64,000 bases of DNA, taken from the NCBI RefSeq assembly GCF_014199595.1, contig NZ_JACHNX010000006.1, positions 62,001 through 126,000 on the forward strand, in the 5' to 3' direction. The stretch's first letter is position 1. The number at the start of each line of letters is the position of its first letter. Positions 1 to 9,753 of this stretch are shown here, in pieces. This stretch comes from Sphingomonas yabuuchiae (GTDB taxonomy: Bacteria; Pseudomonadota; Alphaproteobacteria; Sphingomonadales; Sphingomonadaceae). The position numbers and the translations under genes are program-made. The notes below the pieces were generated by a model that did not search any database, was not told where the DNA came from, and worked only from the letters and a program-made list of their open reading frames with translations.

Positions 1-117
1 CGGGCCTGGAACATTTGCATCCATCCAGAGCAAGATACCGCCCACCCCCTCTATTCCTCCCGTCAAAGCAACGCTACAGCGGCAGACATGCCAGGTTTCG
101 AGGGGGACGGACCGAGG

Positions 118-2649
118 ATGATCGCGACTGCCCACGACCCTGCCGACATCCCCGCCGGTTTTGCCGCTGTTCTGGCGCGCAGCGGCGAGATGGGTCGGCT
201 GATCGCGGGGCATGACTGGGCCGCGACGCCGCTGGGGCCGATCGCCACCTGGCCGCAGAGCCGGTTGACGGCGATCGCCATCGCGCTCGCCTCCTCGATC
301 CCGATCGCCACCATCTGGGGCCCCGAAGGCATCCTGATCTACAATGCCGGCTATGCCGAATTTTCGGGCGACCGGCACCCGGCGATGCTGGGTGTTCCTC
401 TGGTCGGGGTGTGGCCCGAGGCGGCGGCGTTCAATGCTCAGGTCATCGCCGAGGGGCTGGCCGGCCGCACGCTGGCCTATCGCGACCAGGCGATGATGCT
501 CGATCGCAAGGGCGTGCCCGAACAGCATTGGCTCGACCTCGACTATACCCCCATCGCCGACGAAAGCGGCCGCCCGGCGGGCATCCTGGCGACCGTGATC
601 GACAGCAGCGCCCGGATGCGCGACCGACAGGATCGCGAGATCGCACTGTCCGCCGCGCGCGAAAGCGAGGCGCGGTTCCGCAACGTGGCCGACCATGCGC
701 CGATCGTCATATGGGTGACCGACACCGACGGCCATTGCACCTATATCAACAGTGCCTGGCAGGTGCAGACCGGGCAGGACGTCGCACAGGGGCTGCATTT
801 CGGCTGGGCCGAGATGCTCCACCCCGACGACCGCCCGTCGGCGGAGCGGGCGTTCCGCGAGGCGATGGTCGGGCCGCGCGCCTTCCAGACCGAATATCGG
901 CTGGCGCAGGCGCAGGGCGGCTATCACTGGGTGATGGCGTCCGCCGTGCCGCGCTTCGATGATGACGGTGCCTTTCTGGGCATGATCGGAACGGTCGTGG
1001 ATATCGACGAGCGCCGCCGGGCCGAGGCGACGCTGCGCGACGTCAATGCGGTGCTGGAGCGCCGGGTGATGGAGGCGCTGGCCGAGCGCAAGCTGTTCGC
1101 CGACATCATCGATTCCACCGGCACGCTGGTCCAGGTGCTGGGCTTCGACCATCGTTATCTGGCGATCAACCGCGCCGCCGCCGAGGATTTCGAGCGTATC
1201 TTCGGCACCCGCCCGCAGATCGGCCACCACAAGGCCGAGGCGATGGCCGATCGGCCCGAGATCCTGACGGTGATGCGCGATTACTGGACACGCGCGCTGG
1301 CGGGCGAGGAATTTTCGGTCATCCAGGCGCTCGACGATCTGACGGGCACGCGGCACCATTACGAACTGCGCTTCAGCCCGCTGGTCTCGGCCGAGGGGAC
1401 GCCGATCGGCGCCTATCAGTTCGCGACCGATGTTTCGGAACGGCTGGCGCAGCAGGAACGGCTGCACGACATGGAGGCGCAGCTGCGCCAAAGCCAGAAG
1501 ATGGAGGCGGTCGGCCAGCTGACCGGCGGCATCGCGCACGACTTCAACAACCTGCTCCAGGTCGTGGTCGGCAATTTGGAGATGCTCGACCGGTTCCTGC
1601 CGGAGGGCGAGCATCCGCGCGCCAGACGGTCCGCGACCAACGCGATGACGGGCGCGCGGCGGGCCGCGACATTGACCCAGCGGCTGCTCGCCTTTTCGCG
1701 GCGGCAACCGCTGGCCCCGCAATCGGTCGATGCACGGCGGCTGGTCGACGGCCTGTCCGACCTGCTGACCCGGACACTGGGCGAGCAGGTGCGCCTGTCG
1801 GTCGAATCCGCGCCCGATCTGTGGGTCACGGAGGCCGACCCCAACCAGTTGGAAAGCGCGATCCTGAACCTGGCGGTCAATGCGCGCGACGCGATGCCGC
1901 ATGGCGGCACCCTGTCGATCACGATGCGCAACGCCACGCTGGATGGACAGGCGACGATGGCGGCGGGGCCGGTGCCCTATCCCACCGATCCGGGCGATTA
2001 TGTCGCCATCGACGTCAGCGACACCGGCACCGGCATGGACCGCGCGACGCTGGGCCGCGTGTTCGAACCGTTCTTCACCACCAAGGAGGTCGGCAAGGGC
2101 ACCGGCCTGGGCCTGTCGATGGTCTATGGCTTTGCCAAGCAGTCGGGCGGGCAGGTGCAGATCGAGTCGCGCCCCGGCGAGGGCACCTGCGTCACCCTGT
2201 TCCTGCCGCGCTTCCAGGGCGAGGTGACCGCACCGCTGGACCTGCCCCAGGTCGCCGCGCATCCCGTTCGCGGGTCGGAGACGATCCTGGTGGTCGAGGA
2301 CGATGCCGACGTCCGCCGCTATTCGACCGAGGCGCTGCGCGAACTGGGCTATGACGTGATCGAGGCGGAGGACGGGGCATCGGCGCTCGCCCTGCTCGAT
2401 GCGCCCGACGCGTCGCGGATCGCGCTGCTGTTTTCCGACGTGGTGCTGCCCGGCGGAATGACGGGAGCCGACCTGGCCTCGGCCGCGCGGTCGCTGCATC
2501 CCGAGCTGAAGGTGCTGTTCACCACCGGCTATGCCCGCGACGTGATCGTCCATGGCGGACGGCTCGACGCCGGGGTGGCGCTGATCACCAAGCCGTTCGA
2601 CTTTGCCGACCTGGCGGCGCGGATCCGGGCGATGCTGGACGGCCAATAA
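118..2649 (+). CDS. PAS-domain hybrid sensor histidine kinase with C-terminal receiver
   Basis: Predicted 843-aa signalling kinase with no membrane segment, so probably cytoplasmic. Domains in order: a PAS-like sensor at about residues 30-165, a second PAS at about 190-305, a third at about 330-450, a HisKA dimerisation domain with motif GGIAHDFNNLLQ (phospho-acceptor near His474), an HATPase domain at about 580-705 with DTGTGMD and GKGTGLGLSM boxes, and a receiver at about 720-840 with acidic pair VVEDD, acceptor near Asp774 (FSDVVLP) and conserved Lys in ITKPF. The GG.AHDFNN histidine box is typical of hybrid kinases. The ATG at 118 has an AGGGGGA ribosome site about 10 bases upstream; an in-frame ATG at 88 lacks one. 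The next gene is 169 bases downstream. The sensed signal and output partner are unknown. Confidence 0.9.
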   Translation: MIATAHDPADIPAGFAAVLARSGEMGRLIAGHDWAATPLGPIATWPQSRLTAIAIALASSIPIATIWGPEGILIYNAGYAEFSGDRHPAMLGVPLVGVWPEAAAFNAQVIAEGLAGRTLAYRDQAMMLDRKGVPEQHWLDLDYTPIADESGRPAGILATVIDSSARMRDRQDREIALSAARESEARFRNVADHAPIVIWVTDTDGHCTYINSAWQVQTGQDVAQGLHFGWAEMLHPDDRPSAERAFREAMVGPRAFQTEYRLAQAQGGYHWVMASAVPRFDDDGAFLGMIGTVVDIDERRRAEATLRDVNAVLERRVMEALAERKLFADIIDSTGTLVQVLGFDHRYLAINRAAAEDFERIFGTRPQIGHHKAEAMADRPEILTVMRDYWTRALAGEEFSVIQALDDLTGTRHHYELRFSPLVSAEGTPIGAYQFATDVSERLAQQERLHDMEAQLRQSQKMEAVGQLTGGIAHDFNNLLQVVVGNLEMLDRFLPEGEHPRARRSATNAMTGARRAATLTQRLLAFSRRQPLAPQSVDARRLVDGLSDLLTRTLGEQVRLSVESAPDLWVTEADPNQLESAILNLAVNARDAMPHGGTLSITMRNATLDGQATMAAGPVPYPTDPGDYVAIDVSDTGTGMDRATLGRVFEPFFTTKEVGKGTGLGLSMVYGFAKQSGGQVQIESRPGEGTCVTLFLPRFQGEVTAPLDLPQVAAHPVRGSETILVVEDDADVRRYSTEALRELGYDVIEAEDGASALALLDAPDASRIALLFSDVVLPGGMTGADLASAARSLHPELKVLFTTGYARDVIVHGGRLDAGVALITKPFDFADLAARIRAMLDGQ

Positions 2650-2818
2650 GCCAGGCCGGGGCGTGAAGGCGGATGGCCGCCCGCCAAACCATCGGCGTCA
2701 AACGGCCCCGCAACACTCTAAAAATCCTCCACTCTTCCCGGCCGATGACCGCGCGCTTTCCCGAACGCACCCGAGTCGGCGGGTTGCGCGTTCAGCGCGA
2801 CGGGACGAAAGGACGGGG

Positions 2819-4471
2819 ATGGCATCGCGGTTTCGGCAATTCTGGAGCGAGGAGGAATGGTCCTTCGCTCCCCATGAGCGGCCGACCATTCCCGGCTCGC
2901 CCGGCAATTTCGATCATCCCAACCGGCGGCGCATCGCATATGGCGTGATCGCGGTCCTGATCGGCCTGACCGGCGGGCTGGGCAACGCGCTGGTCCAGGT
3001 GAATACCATCCAGCTCCAGGGCGCACTGGGGCTCGACCCGACCGAAATCGCATGGCTGCCCATCGCCTATGTGATGACCAACGCGTCGATCAACCTGCTG
3101 TTGATCAAGTTCCGCCAGCAATTCGGCCTTCGCCCGTTCGCGCTGCTGTTCTCCGGCCTTTATACGATCCTGGCCTTTGCCCATCTGTTCGTGCGCGATT
3201 TCGCCACCGCCATCGCGGTGCGCGGGGCCAGCGGCATGGCGGCGGCGGCGCTGTCGTCGCTGGGCCTCTATTACATGATGCAGGCGCTTCCGGCGAAATG
3301 GCGGCTGAAGGCGATCGTGCTGGGCATCGGCGTGCCGCAATGCGCGACGCCGCTCGCCCGGCTCTTCTCGCCAGAGCTGCTCGCCATGTCGCAGTGGCGC
3401 ACGCTGTATCTGTTCGAGTTCGGGCTGGCGGCGATCAGCCTGGCCTCGATCATCGCGCTGCGCCTGCCGCCGACGCAGAAGCTCAAGGCGTTCGAACCGC
3501 TCGATTTCCTGACCTTCGTGCTTTACGCGCCCGCCATCGGGCTGTTCTGCGCCGTGCTCGGCCAGGGGCGGCTGGTCTGGTGGACGCAGGCCGCGTGGAT
3601 CGGATGGGCGCTGGTCATCGCCATCCCGCTGCTGGCGCTCGCCCTGTGGATCGAGCATCACCGGGCCAATCCGCTGCTCAACACGCGCTGGCTGGGGTCG
3701 ATCGACATCGTGCGCTTCGCCATCGTCACGCTGATGGCGCGCATCGTGTTTTCCGAGCAGAATTTCGGCGCGGTCGGCCTGTTGACCGCGCTGGGTCAGA
3801 ATAACGACCAGTTCGGCACGCTGTTCACCATCGCCTTCATCGCCTCGGTCGCGGGTGTCGTCATGAGCGCGGTGACGCTGAACCCGACCAAGCTGACCCA
3901 CCCGATCATGTATGCGATCGGACTGGTCGCCATCGCCGCCTATGCCGATAGCTTCTCGACCAACCTGACCCGTGCGCCCGAGCTGTACGCGACCCAGGCG
4001 GTGATCGCCTTTTCGACCACCTTCTTCCTCGGCCCGTCGCTATTGTTCGGCATGACCCGCGCGCTGCAACAGGGGGCCGGACATGTTATCAGCTTCATCG
4101 CGCTGTTCGGGATGCTCAATTCGGTCGGCAGTCTGGGCGGCACCGCCCTGCTCGGCACCTATCAGGTGGTCCGCGAAAAGGCGCACAGCGCCGCCATCGT
4201 CCAGAATATCGATCCCACCGACCCGCAGGTGACGCAGCGTATCGCGGCGGGCGGCGCGCGGGTGTCGGGCGTGGTCGGCGATCCGACGCTGGCCCGGGCG
4301 GAGGGTGCCGCGCTCCTGTCACAGGCCGCCACGCGTGAGGCGAATATCCGCGCCTATAACGACGTCTTCCGACTGGTCGCCGCACTGGCGGCGGCCGTTA
4401 CCCTTTTCCTCGCGCTGCTGACCTGGCGGCGTGCGCGCCGCGCCCGTGCGGCGGCCAAGGTGCAGTCATGA
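2819..4471 (+). CDS. DHA2/EmrB-type MFS drug efflux pump
   Basis: Predicted 550-aa inner-membrane proton antiporter of the major facilitator superfamily. The hydrophobic profile fits 12-14 transmembrane segments, from about residue 38 (YGVIAVLIGLTGGLGNALVQ) to a last helix near 530 followed by an Arg/Ala-rich cytoplasmic tail. The lengthy region between the last two helices (about 455-515) is a periplasmic loop, as in DHA2 pumps. The frame is open further upstream, but the ATG at 2819 starts a normal cytoplasmic N-terminus. The stop overlaps the start of the HlyD gene in ATGA, so translation is probably coupled. With the next two genes it forms an EmrB-EmrA-TolC type tripartite exporter. The substrate cannot be read from sequence. 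Confidence 0.9.
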   Translation: MASRFRQFWSEEEWSFAPHERPTIPGSPGNFDHPNRRRIAYGVIAVLIGLTGGLGNALVQVNTIQLQGALGLDPTEIAWLPIAYVMTNASINLLLIKFRQQFGLRPFALLFSGLYTILAFAHLFVRDFATAIAVRGASGMAAAALSSLGLYYMMQALPAKWRLKAIVLGIGVPQCATPLARLFSPELLAMSQWRTLYLFEFGLAAISLASIIALRLPPTQKLKAFEPLDFLTFVLYAPAIGLFCAVLGQGRLVWWTQAAWIGWALVIAIPLLALALWIEHHRANPLLNTRWLGSIDIVRFAIVTLMARIVFSEQNFGAVGLLTALGQNNDQFGTLFTIAFIASVAGVVMSAVTLNPTKLTHPIMYAIGLVAIAAYADSFSTNLTRAPELYATQAVIAFSTTFFLGPSLLFGMTRALQQGAGHVISFIALFGMLNSVGSLGGTALLGTYQVVREKAHSAAIVQNIDPTDPQVTQRIAAGGARVSGVVGDPTLARAEGAALLSQAATREANIRAYNDVFRLVAALAAAVTLFLALLTWRRARRARAAAKVQS

Positions 4472-5640
4472 CCGACACACGATCGCCCGTCTCCCCCACC
4501 CCGATGACCGAGCAAGCCGCCGCCGAAGCGGGGGTGCCCCCGCCCCCTCCGACGCCGGTGCCGCCACCTGCTCCATCGTCGGGCTGGCGTCCGCCATCGG
4601 GCGGGTGGCGGTCGCGCGCGCTGATCGCGCTCCTGGTCATCGGCGGTATCGCGGCGGTACTGGCGGCGTGGCGGCTGCCGCCCTTTTCCAGCGATCGCCA
4701 GTCGACCGACAACGCCTATGTCCGCGGCCGGACGACGGTGATCGCACCGCAGGTCAGCGGTTACGTCACCGCCGTGCTGGTCAAGGATTTCGAGACGGTA
4801 CGCGCCGGGCAGCCGCTGGTGCGGATCGACGACCGCATCTATCGCCAGCGCGTCGATCAGGCGACCGCACAGGTGGAGGCGCAGGCCGCCACGCTCGCCA
4901 ACAGCCGCCAGGCCCAGGCGTCGCGCACCGCCAGTCTCGCCGCCCAGGACGCCGCCGTCGCCAATGCCGAGGCGCAGCTGATGCGCGCCCAGGCGGACAT
5001 GGCGCGGGTCAACGACCTGGTCACCGACGGCTCGGTGTCCTTGCGCGAACGCGATCAGACGCTTGCCGCGCTCCGCCAGGCCCAGGCGCAACTGCGTCAG
5101 GCCAAGGCGGCGCGGGAGATCGCCCAGCAGGATGTGCGCACCGTCCAGGTCGGACGCGGCGGGCAGCAGGCGGGCGTGTCGGGCGCGGAGGCCGCACGGC
5201 GGCTGGCGCAGATCGACCTCGCCAACACCGTCGTCCGCGCGCCCGAGGATGGCCGCCTGTCCGAAGTCGGCGTGCGGCTGGGGCAATATGTCACGGCGGG
5301 CTCGCAGCTGATGTTCCTGGTGCCGCCCGAAACCTGGGTCATCGCCAATTTCAAGGAAGCGCAGACCGCGCGCATGGCGGTGGGACAGCCCGCCAGCTTC
5401 ACCGTCGACGGCCTGAGCAATGCCCGCCTGAAGGGCCATGTCGAGCGGATATCGCCCGCCGCCGGGTCCGAATTCGCGGTGCTGAAGTCCGACAACGCCA
5501 CCGGCAACTTCACCAAGGTGCCGCAGCGTATCGCGGTGCGGATCCGCGTCGATCCGGGCCAGCCCCTGGCCGCGCGCCTGCGCCCCGGCATGTCGGTGCA
5601 GGCGAGCGTCGACACGGCGGGCGGGCCGCAGGTGCGATGA
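4468..5640 (+). CDS. HlyD/EmrA family periplasmic adaptor
   Basis: Predicted 390-aa membrane fusion protein linking the MFS pump to the outer-membrane channel. A Pro-rich cytoplasmic N-terminus (about 1-45) is followed by a single transmembrane anchor at about 50-70. The family motif STDNAYVRGR and a biotinyl-lipoyl-like strand (VIAPQVSGYVTAVLV) come next. An Ala/Gln-rich coiled coil covers about 120-245. The second lipoyl half (NTVVRAPEDGRLSEVGVRLG) and a beta-barrel domain (WVIANFKEAQ) follow, as in EmrA. The start overlaps the pump gene and the stop overlaps the next gene, both in ATGA, so the three genes are one operon. The order pump-adaptor-channel is common in alphaproteobacteria. Confidence 0.92.
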   Translation: MTDTRSPVSPTPMTEQAAAEAGVPPPPPTPVPPPAPSSGWRPPSGGWRSRALIALLVIGGIAAVLAAWRLPPFSSDRQSTDNAYVRGRTTVIAPQVSGYVTAVLVKDFETVRAGQPLVRIDDRIYRQRVDQATAQVEAQAATLANSRQAQASRTASLAAQDAAVANAEAQLMRAQADMARVNDLVTDGSVSLRERDQTLAALRQAQAQLRQAKAAREIAQQDVRTVQVGRGGQQAGVSGAEAARRLAQIDLANTVVRAPEDGRLSEVGVRLGQYVTAGSQLMFLVPPETWVIANFKEAQTARMAVGQPASFTVDGLSNARLKGHVERISPAAGSEFAVLKSDNATGNFTKVPQRIAVRIRVDPGQPLAARLRPGMSVQASVDTAGGPQVR

Positions 5641-7025
5641 GGCACGCCGCTCTCCCCATCGCCGCCGCGCTGCTGCTCGCCGGGTGTATCGGGCCGCGTC
5701 CCGCCGCCCCGGCGGCCAGCGCCGTGGTGCCGCCGCCCGCCTGGCGCACCACGCTTGGGCCGGGCAGCCCGATCGCGGCCGATTGGTGGCAGGCGTTCGG
5801 CGATCCGCAACTGACCGCGCTCGTCACCCGCGCGCTGGCCGACAGCCCCGATCTGGGCAGCGCGGCGGCACGGATCGAGGAGGCGCGCGCCCAGGAGCGG
5901 CTGGCCCGCGCGCAGCTGTCGCCGAACGTCACGGCCGGCCTGCCGCTGACCGAGGGGCGCACCGTCACCGCCTTCGGCACCGGGCTCGACCAGTTCGGGT
6001 CGCAGCCTCTGGTCCAGGCGAGCTATGATTTCGACCTGTTCGGGCGGCTGCGCAACGCCCGTGCCGCCGCCCGCGCGCAGTTGCTGGCAACCGAGGCGGC
6101 GCGGGACACCGTGCGCCTGGCGCTCGCCGCCGGGGTGGCGAGCGGGTACGTTACGTTGCGCGCGCTCGACCACCGGCTGCACATCGCCGAGGAAACGCTG
6201 GCGGCCCGCGCGGATGCGCTGCGCATCGCGCGGCGGCGGGCGACGACGGGCTATACCTCCAACCTGGAACTGCGACAGGCGGAGGGCGAGTATCGCGCGA
6301 CCGAGCAGCTGGTCGCCGCCGCCCGGTTGGCCGTCACGCGGCAGGAGAATGCCCTGAGCGTCCTGATCGGCGGCGCGCCCGGCGCGATCCCGCGCGGGCT
6401 GCCGATCGATCGGCTGGTCCGCCCCGCGATCCCGGATGGCCTGCCGTCCGACCTGCTGCGCCGTCGCCCCGACCTGTTCCAGGCCGAACAGGCGCTGGTC
6501 GCCGCCGACCGCTCGCTCGACAGTGCGCGCGCGGCGATGCTGCCCAGCCTGGGGCTGACCGGTTCGGCGGGCGTGGTGCTGTCCAGCGCGCTCAAGAATC
6601 CGATCACCATCTTCTCGATCGGCGGCAGCGTGCTGGCCCCGATCTTCGACGCCGGGCGCTTGCGGGCGCAGGCCGATGCCAGCGCGGCACGGCGGGACCA
6701 GGCCGCCTTTGCCTATCGCCGCACCACGCTGACCGCGTTTCGCGAGGTGGACGACAGCCTCGCCTCGGTCCGCCGCTCGGGCGAACAGGCGGTGGCGCTG
6801 GCCGGGCAGCGCGCGGCGCAGGCGGATGCGCTTCGCATCGCCTCCAACCGCTACCGCGCAGGCTATTCCTCCTATCTCGAACAACTGGATGCGCAGCGCG
6901 GTCTGCTGAACGCCGAACTGGCACTGGCCGAAGCGCAGGCCAATCAGCTCACCGCCTATATCACCTTGTATCAGGCGATGGGCGGCGGCTGGTCGGCGGG
7001 TGCCATTCAGGCGACGGCGCGCTAA
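5637..7025 (+). CDS. NodT/OprM-family outer-membrane efflux lipoprotein
   Basis: Predicted 462-aa outer-membrane factor that completes the tripartite exporter. The N-terminus has a lipoprotein signal with lipobox LLAGC (lipidated Cys near residue 18). The mature part has two OEP repeats: WWQAFGDPQL at the start of the first, long Ala-rich alpha-helices that build the periplasmic tunnel, and the family signature LPSDLLRRRPDLFQAEQALVAA in the middle. Length matches OprM/NodT proteins. The ATG sits in the ATGA overlap with the adaptor stop; the frame is open upstream, but that part is antisense-like and lacks the lipoprotein signal. No regulator lies next to the operon; the kinase upstream is a possible but unproven controller. 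Confidence 0.92.
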   Translation: MRHAALPIAAALLLAGCIGPRPAAPAASAVVPPPAWRTTLGPGSPIAADWWQAFGDPQLTALVTRALADSPDLGSAAARIEEARAQERLARAQLSPNVTAGLPLTEGRTVTAFGTGLDQFGSQPLVQASYDFDLFGRLRNARAAARAQLLATEAARDTVRLALAAGVASGYVTLRALDHRLHIAEETLAARADALRIARRRATTGYTSNLELRQAEGEYRATEQLVAAARLAVTRQENALSVLIGGAPGAIPRGLPIDRLVRPAIPDGLPSDLLRRRPDLFQAEQALVAADRSLDSARAAMLPSLGLTGSAGVVLSSALKNPITIFSIGGSVLAPIFDAGRLRAQADASAARRDQAAFAYRRTTLTAFREVDDSLASVRRSGEQAVALAGQRAAQADALRIASNRYRAGYSSYLEQLDAQRGLLNAELALAEAQANQLTAYITLYQAMGGGWSAGAIQATAR

Positions 7026-7109
7026 TCGGGTCGCGATGGAACGCACCGGGCCTTGACGCGCTGACGCCATCGAACCGATTCTGGACCCGATGACCCACAG
7101 GAGAGCAAC

Positions 7110-7535
7110 ATGGGCGTGAATGTGATCTACAAGACCAAGGCGACGGCGACCGGCGGTCGCGACGGCGCGGCGCGGTCGGAAGACGGCTCGGTCGACGTCA
7201 AGCTGGTCGTGCCGAAGGAAATGGGCGGCCCCGGCGGCGACGGTGCCAACCCGGAAAAGCTGTTCGCGGCGGGCTATTCGGCCTGTTTCCTGGGCGCGAT
7301 GAAGGCAGTGTCGGGCAAGGAAGGCGTGAAGGTCCCGCAGGATGCGACCGTCACCGCCGAGGTCGGCTTCGGCCCACGTGAGGAAGGCGGCTATGGCATC
7401 ACCGTCGACCTGCTCGTGAACCTGCCCGGCGTCGACCGTGCCGAGGGCGAGAAGCTGATGCATGCCGCGCATGAGGTCTGCCCCTATTCCAACGCGACCC
7501 GTAACAATGTGGATGTCGGCCTGACGCTCGCCTGA
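7110..7535 (+). CDS. ohr: Organic hydroperoxide resistance protein (Ohr)
   Basis: Predicted 141-aa cytosolic thiol peroxidase of the OsmC/Ohr family, which reduces organic hydroperoxides with lipoyl or dithiol donors. The two reactive cysteines are visible: the first in GYSACFLGA (near residue 60) and the second in [13 protein letters not shown] (near residue 125), the Ohr rather than OsmC form. Length equals the family norm. The ATG has an AGGAG-like site (caggagagcaac) just upstream. It stands alone; no MarR-type OhrR gene is adjacent in the window. A hairpin follows the stop. Confidence 0.95.
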   Translation: MGVNVIYKTKATATGGRDGAARSEDGSVDVKLVVPKEMGGPGGDGANPEKLFAAGYSACFLGAMKAVSGKEGVKVPQDATVTAEVGFGPREEGGYGITVDLLVNLPGVDRAEGEKLMHAAHEVCPYSNATRNNVDVGLTLA

Positions 7536-7558
7536 GCGGTCCCGCTTCGCGCACTCCG

Positions 7559-7589
7559 AGGCCCTTCGTCCCCAGCGGCGGAGGGCCTT
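7559..7589 (+). terminator. Stem-loop after ohr
   Basis: The 7-base arms AGGCCCT (7559-7565) and AGGGCCT (7582-7588) are perfect inverted repeats separated by 16 bases, located 24 bases after the ohr stop and just before gloA. There is only a very short T stretch, so this is at best a weak intrinsic terminator. Confidence 0.4.
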
Positions 7590-7608
7590 GCCGTTATCCA
7601 AGGACCCC

Positions 7609-8127
7609 ATGATGACGACCCGCCCCGCCGGAACCGAGAGCTTCGCGCTCAACCAGACGATGCTGCGCATCCGCGATCCCAAGCCATCGCTCGCCTTCTA
7701 CCAGGACGTGCTGGGCATGACCCTGCTCCAGAAGCTGGACTTCGAGGAAATGCGCTTCTCGCTCTATTTCCTCGCCTATCTGGGCGAAGGCGAGACCATC
7801 CCGGAGGACCCCGCCGAGCGCGCCCGGTTTATCTTCAACCGGGAGACGACGCTCGAGCTCACCCATAATTGGGGTACCGAGTCGGACCCCGACTTCAAGG
7901 GCTATCACGACGGCAACAGCGATCCGCGCGGCTTTGGTCATATCGGGATCAGCGTCGACGATGTCACCGCCGCCTGCGAACGGTTCGAGTCCCTGGGCGT
8001 GACGTTCAAGAAGCGGCCCCAGGACGGCAAGATGAAGGACATCGCATTCATCACCGACCCCGATGGCTATTGGATCGAGATATTGTCGGCAACCGGCATG
8101 ACCGAGAATCTTAATGTGAATCAATAA
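7609..8127 (+). CDS. gloA: Lactoylglutathione lyase (glyoxalase I)
   Basis: Predicted 172-aa cytosolic metalloenzyme that isomerises the methylglyoxal-glutathione hemithioacetal to S-lactoylglutathione. A single VOC domain spans the protein. Visible family features are [18 protein letters not shown] at the start, the metal ligand Glu in [10 protein letters not shown], His in [12 protein letters not shown] and Glu in GYWIEIL. The length and the inserted EDPAERARF...NREEtype segment match the eukaryote-like, zinc-type GlxI class. The ATG at 7609 (or the adjacent one at 7612) is preferred over an in-frame TTG at 7588, because the family begins shortly before the VOC domain and the TTG falls in the preceding hairpin. 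It may share a detoxification role with ohr. Confidence 0.92.
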   Translation: MMTTRPAGTESFALNQTMLRIRDPKPSLAFYQDVLGMTLLQKLDFEEMRFSLYFLAYLGEGETIPEDPAERARFIFNRETTLELTHNWGTESDPDFKGYHDGNSDPRGFGHIGISVDDVTAACERFESLGVTFKKRPQDGKMKDIAFITDPDGYWIEILSATGMTENLNVNQ

Positions 8128-8161
8128 TCCATCGAAGTTCTTCCGGCGTCGTGACGCAGCT

Positions 8162-8183
8162 GAAACGGGATGTTTACCGTTTC
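8162..8183. promoter_or_regulatory. Inverted repeat upstream of the chemotaxis cluster
   Basis: GAAACGG (8162-8168) and CCGTTTC (8177-8183) are perfect 7-base inverted arms with an 8-base centre, lying between gloA and the first chemotaxis gene. This could be an operator for the che transcript. No matching regulator is identified. Confidence 0.35.
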
Positions 8184-8288
8184 TGCCCATTATGGTCACA
8201 CGCCGGAGGCCTTGGTGACCGTCTGACCCCTCCGCTGCGCCCGGCGAGTGCATCTGCTCGCTCAAAGGTTTTTGGAGGTTACGCCGCT

Positions 8289-9746
8289 ATGTTGTCCTGG
8301 TTTGCCAAGACGGCACCGATTCGTCTCAAATTCGACGTGTTGACCGGTCTTTACGGAACGCTCGCCGCGGTCGGACTGATGGCGACGATCCTTGCCCAAG
8401 GCGGCTTTTCGCTGTCGCTGCCGGTCGCCTTCGCCACCATGGCGCTGGTCGTGTCCCTGATTGCGATGCGGGTCGCGCGCAAGCTGATCTGCGACCCCTA
8501 TGTCAGCAGCGTCGTGACCATGGAGCAGCTGGCTGCGGGCGACGTCCATCGCGAAATCCTCTATGACGACTATGGGGACTGTGTCGGCCGGATGGCCCGT
8601 GCGATGCACGTCTTCCGTCGCAATGCCGCCGAGGTGAAGAAGGCGGGCGAGGCGCAGAAGATCGTCGTCAACGAGCTCGGCAAGGGCCTGGGCGAACTGG
8701 CGGACGGCAACCTGACCGAGACCATCCTCACCCCCTTCCCGTCCGAATATGACAAGCTGCGCGTCGACTTCAACCGCGCGATGGAATCGATGGGCCGCGC
8801 CATGAGCGCCGTCACGGCCGCCACGCACGGCATCAATTCGGGGGCCAGCGACATCCGCCAGGCCTCGGACGACCTGTCGCAGCGCACCGAGCAGCAGGCC
8901 GCCAGCCTGGAGGAAACCGCCGCCGCGATGGACGAGATCACCTCGACCGTCCGCCAGACCGCCGAGGGCGCCAATCGCGCCAACCGCGCCGTCGCCGATG
9001 CGCGGATCGAGGCGCAGCAATCGGGGGAGATCGTCCGCCGCGCGGTCGATGCCATGGCCGGGATCGAACGCACGTCGAGCGAAATTTCCGAGATCATCAG
9101 CGTCATCGACGGCATCGCCTTCCAGACCAATCTGCTTGCCCTCAACGCGGGCGTCGAGGCGGCGCGTGCCGGTGACGCGGGCAAGGGCTTCGCGGTCGTC
9201 GCCTCCGAGGTCCGGGCGCTGGCCCAGCGTTCGGCCGACGCCGCCAAGGATGTGAAATCGCGAATCCTCGCCAGCTCCGAACAGGTCGAATCGGGCGTCA
9301 GCCTGGTCAGCGAAACCGGCAAGGCGCTGGAGCGAATCATCGGCCAGATCGCCGAGATCAGCACGCTGGTCGAGAACATCGCCAGCTCGGCCGAGAAGCA
9401 GGCGATCGGGCTGCAGGAGGTCAACACCGCCGTATCCGCGATGGACGGCGTGACTCAGCAGAACGCCGCGATGGTCGAACAGGCCACCGCCGCCGCACGC
9501 TCGCTGGCGGTCGAGGCCGATGGCCTGGCACGCGAGATCTCGCGCTTCCGCATCGAGAACCAGCCCGGCCATTTCCCCGCCCCCGTCCAGCCGGTCCATC
9601 AGCTGCAGCAGCGCGTGGCCGCCGCCAGCCGCCGGATTGCGCAAGGCGGGCGTCCGACCGCCGCTCCGGCGCCGATTCAGGCCCCGCCCGCATCGATGGG
9701 CAATGCCGCGCTGGCGGTCAGCGACGACGACTGGACCGAATTCTGA
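8289..9746 (+). CDS. Methyl-accepting chemotaxis protein lacking a periplasmic domain
   Basis: Predicted 485-aa chemoreceptor. Two transmembrane helices at about residues 17-35 and 41-60 are joined by only a few residues (AQGGFSLS), so there is essentially no periplasmic ligand domain. Two HAMP-like stretches (about 60-190) lead to the long MA signalling coiled coil. The hairpin tip has the CheA/CheW-binding signature IDGIAFQTNLLALNAGVEAARAG. The C-terminus ends in DDWTEF, resembling the W-x-x-F pentapeptide that tethers CheR/CheB in other receptors. The ATG at 8289 has GGAGG ten bases upstream; the frame is open 46 codons further, but those residues look non-coding. It heads the che cluster and is probably its dedicated receptor. 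Confidence 0.92.
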   Translation: MLSWFAKTAPIRLKFDVLTGLYGTLAAVGLMATILAQGGFSLSLPVAFATMALVVSLIAMRVARKLICDPYVSSVVTMEQLAAGDVHREILYDDYGDCVGRMARAMHVFRRNAAEVKKAGEAQKIVVNELGKGLGELADGNLTETILTPFPSEYDKLRVDFNRAMESMGRAMSAVTAATHGINSGASDIRQASDDLSQRTEQQAASLEETAAAMDEITSTVRQTAEGANRANRAVADARIEAQQSGEIVRRAVDAMAGIERTSSEISEIISVIDGIAFQTNLLALNAGVEAARAGDAGKGFAVVASEVRALAQRSADAAKDVKSRILASSEQVESGVSLVSETGKALERIIGQIAEISTLVENIASSAEKQAIGLQEVNTAVSAMDGVTQQNAAMVEQATAAARSLAVEADGLAREISRFRIENQPGHFPAPVQPVHQLQQRVAAASRRIAQGGRPTAAPAPIQAPPASMGNAALAVSDDDWTEF

Positions 9747-9753
9747 TCGGCTC

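Noticed and set aside
5097..7682. An 861-codon minus-strand open frame opposite the efflux lipoprotein and ohr
   Set aside because: It spans several real plus-strand genes and the gaps between them and has no family features.
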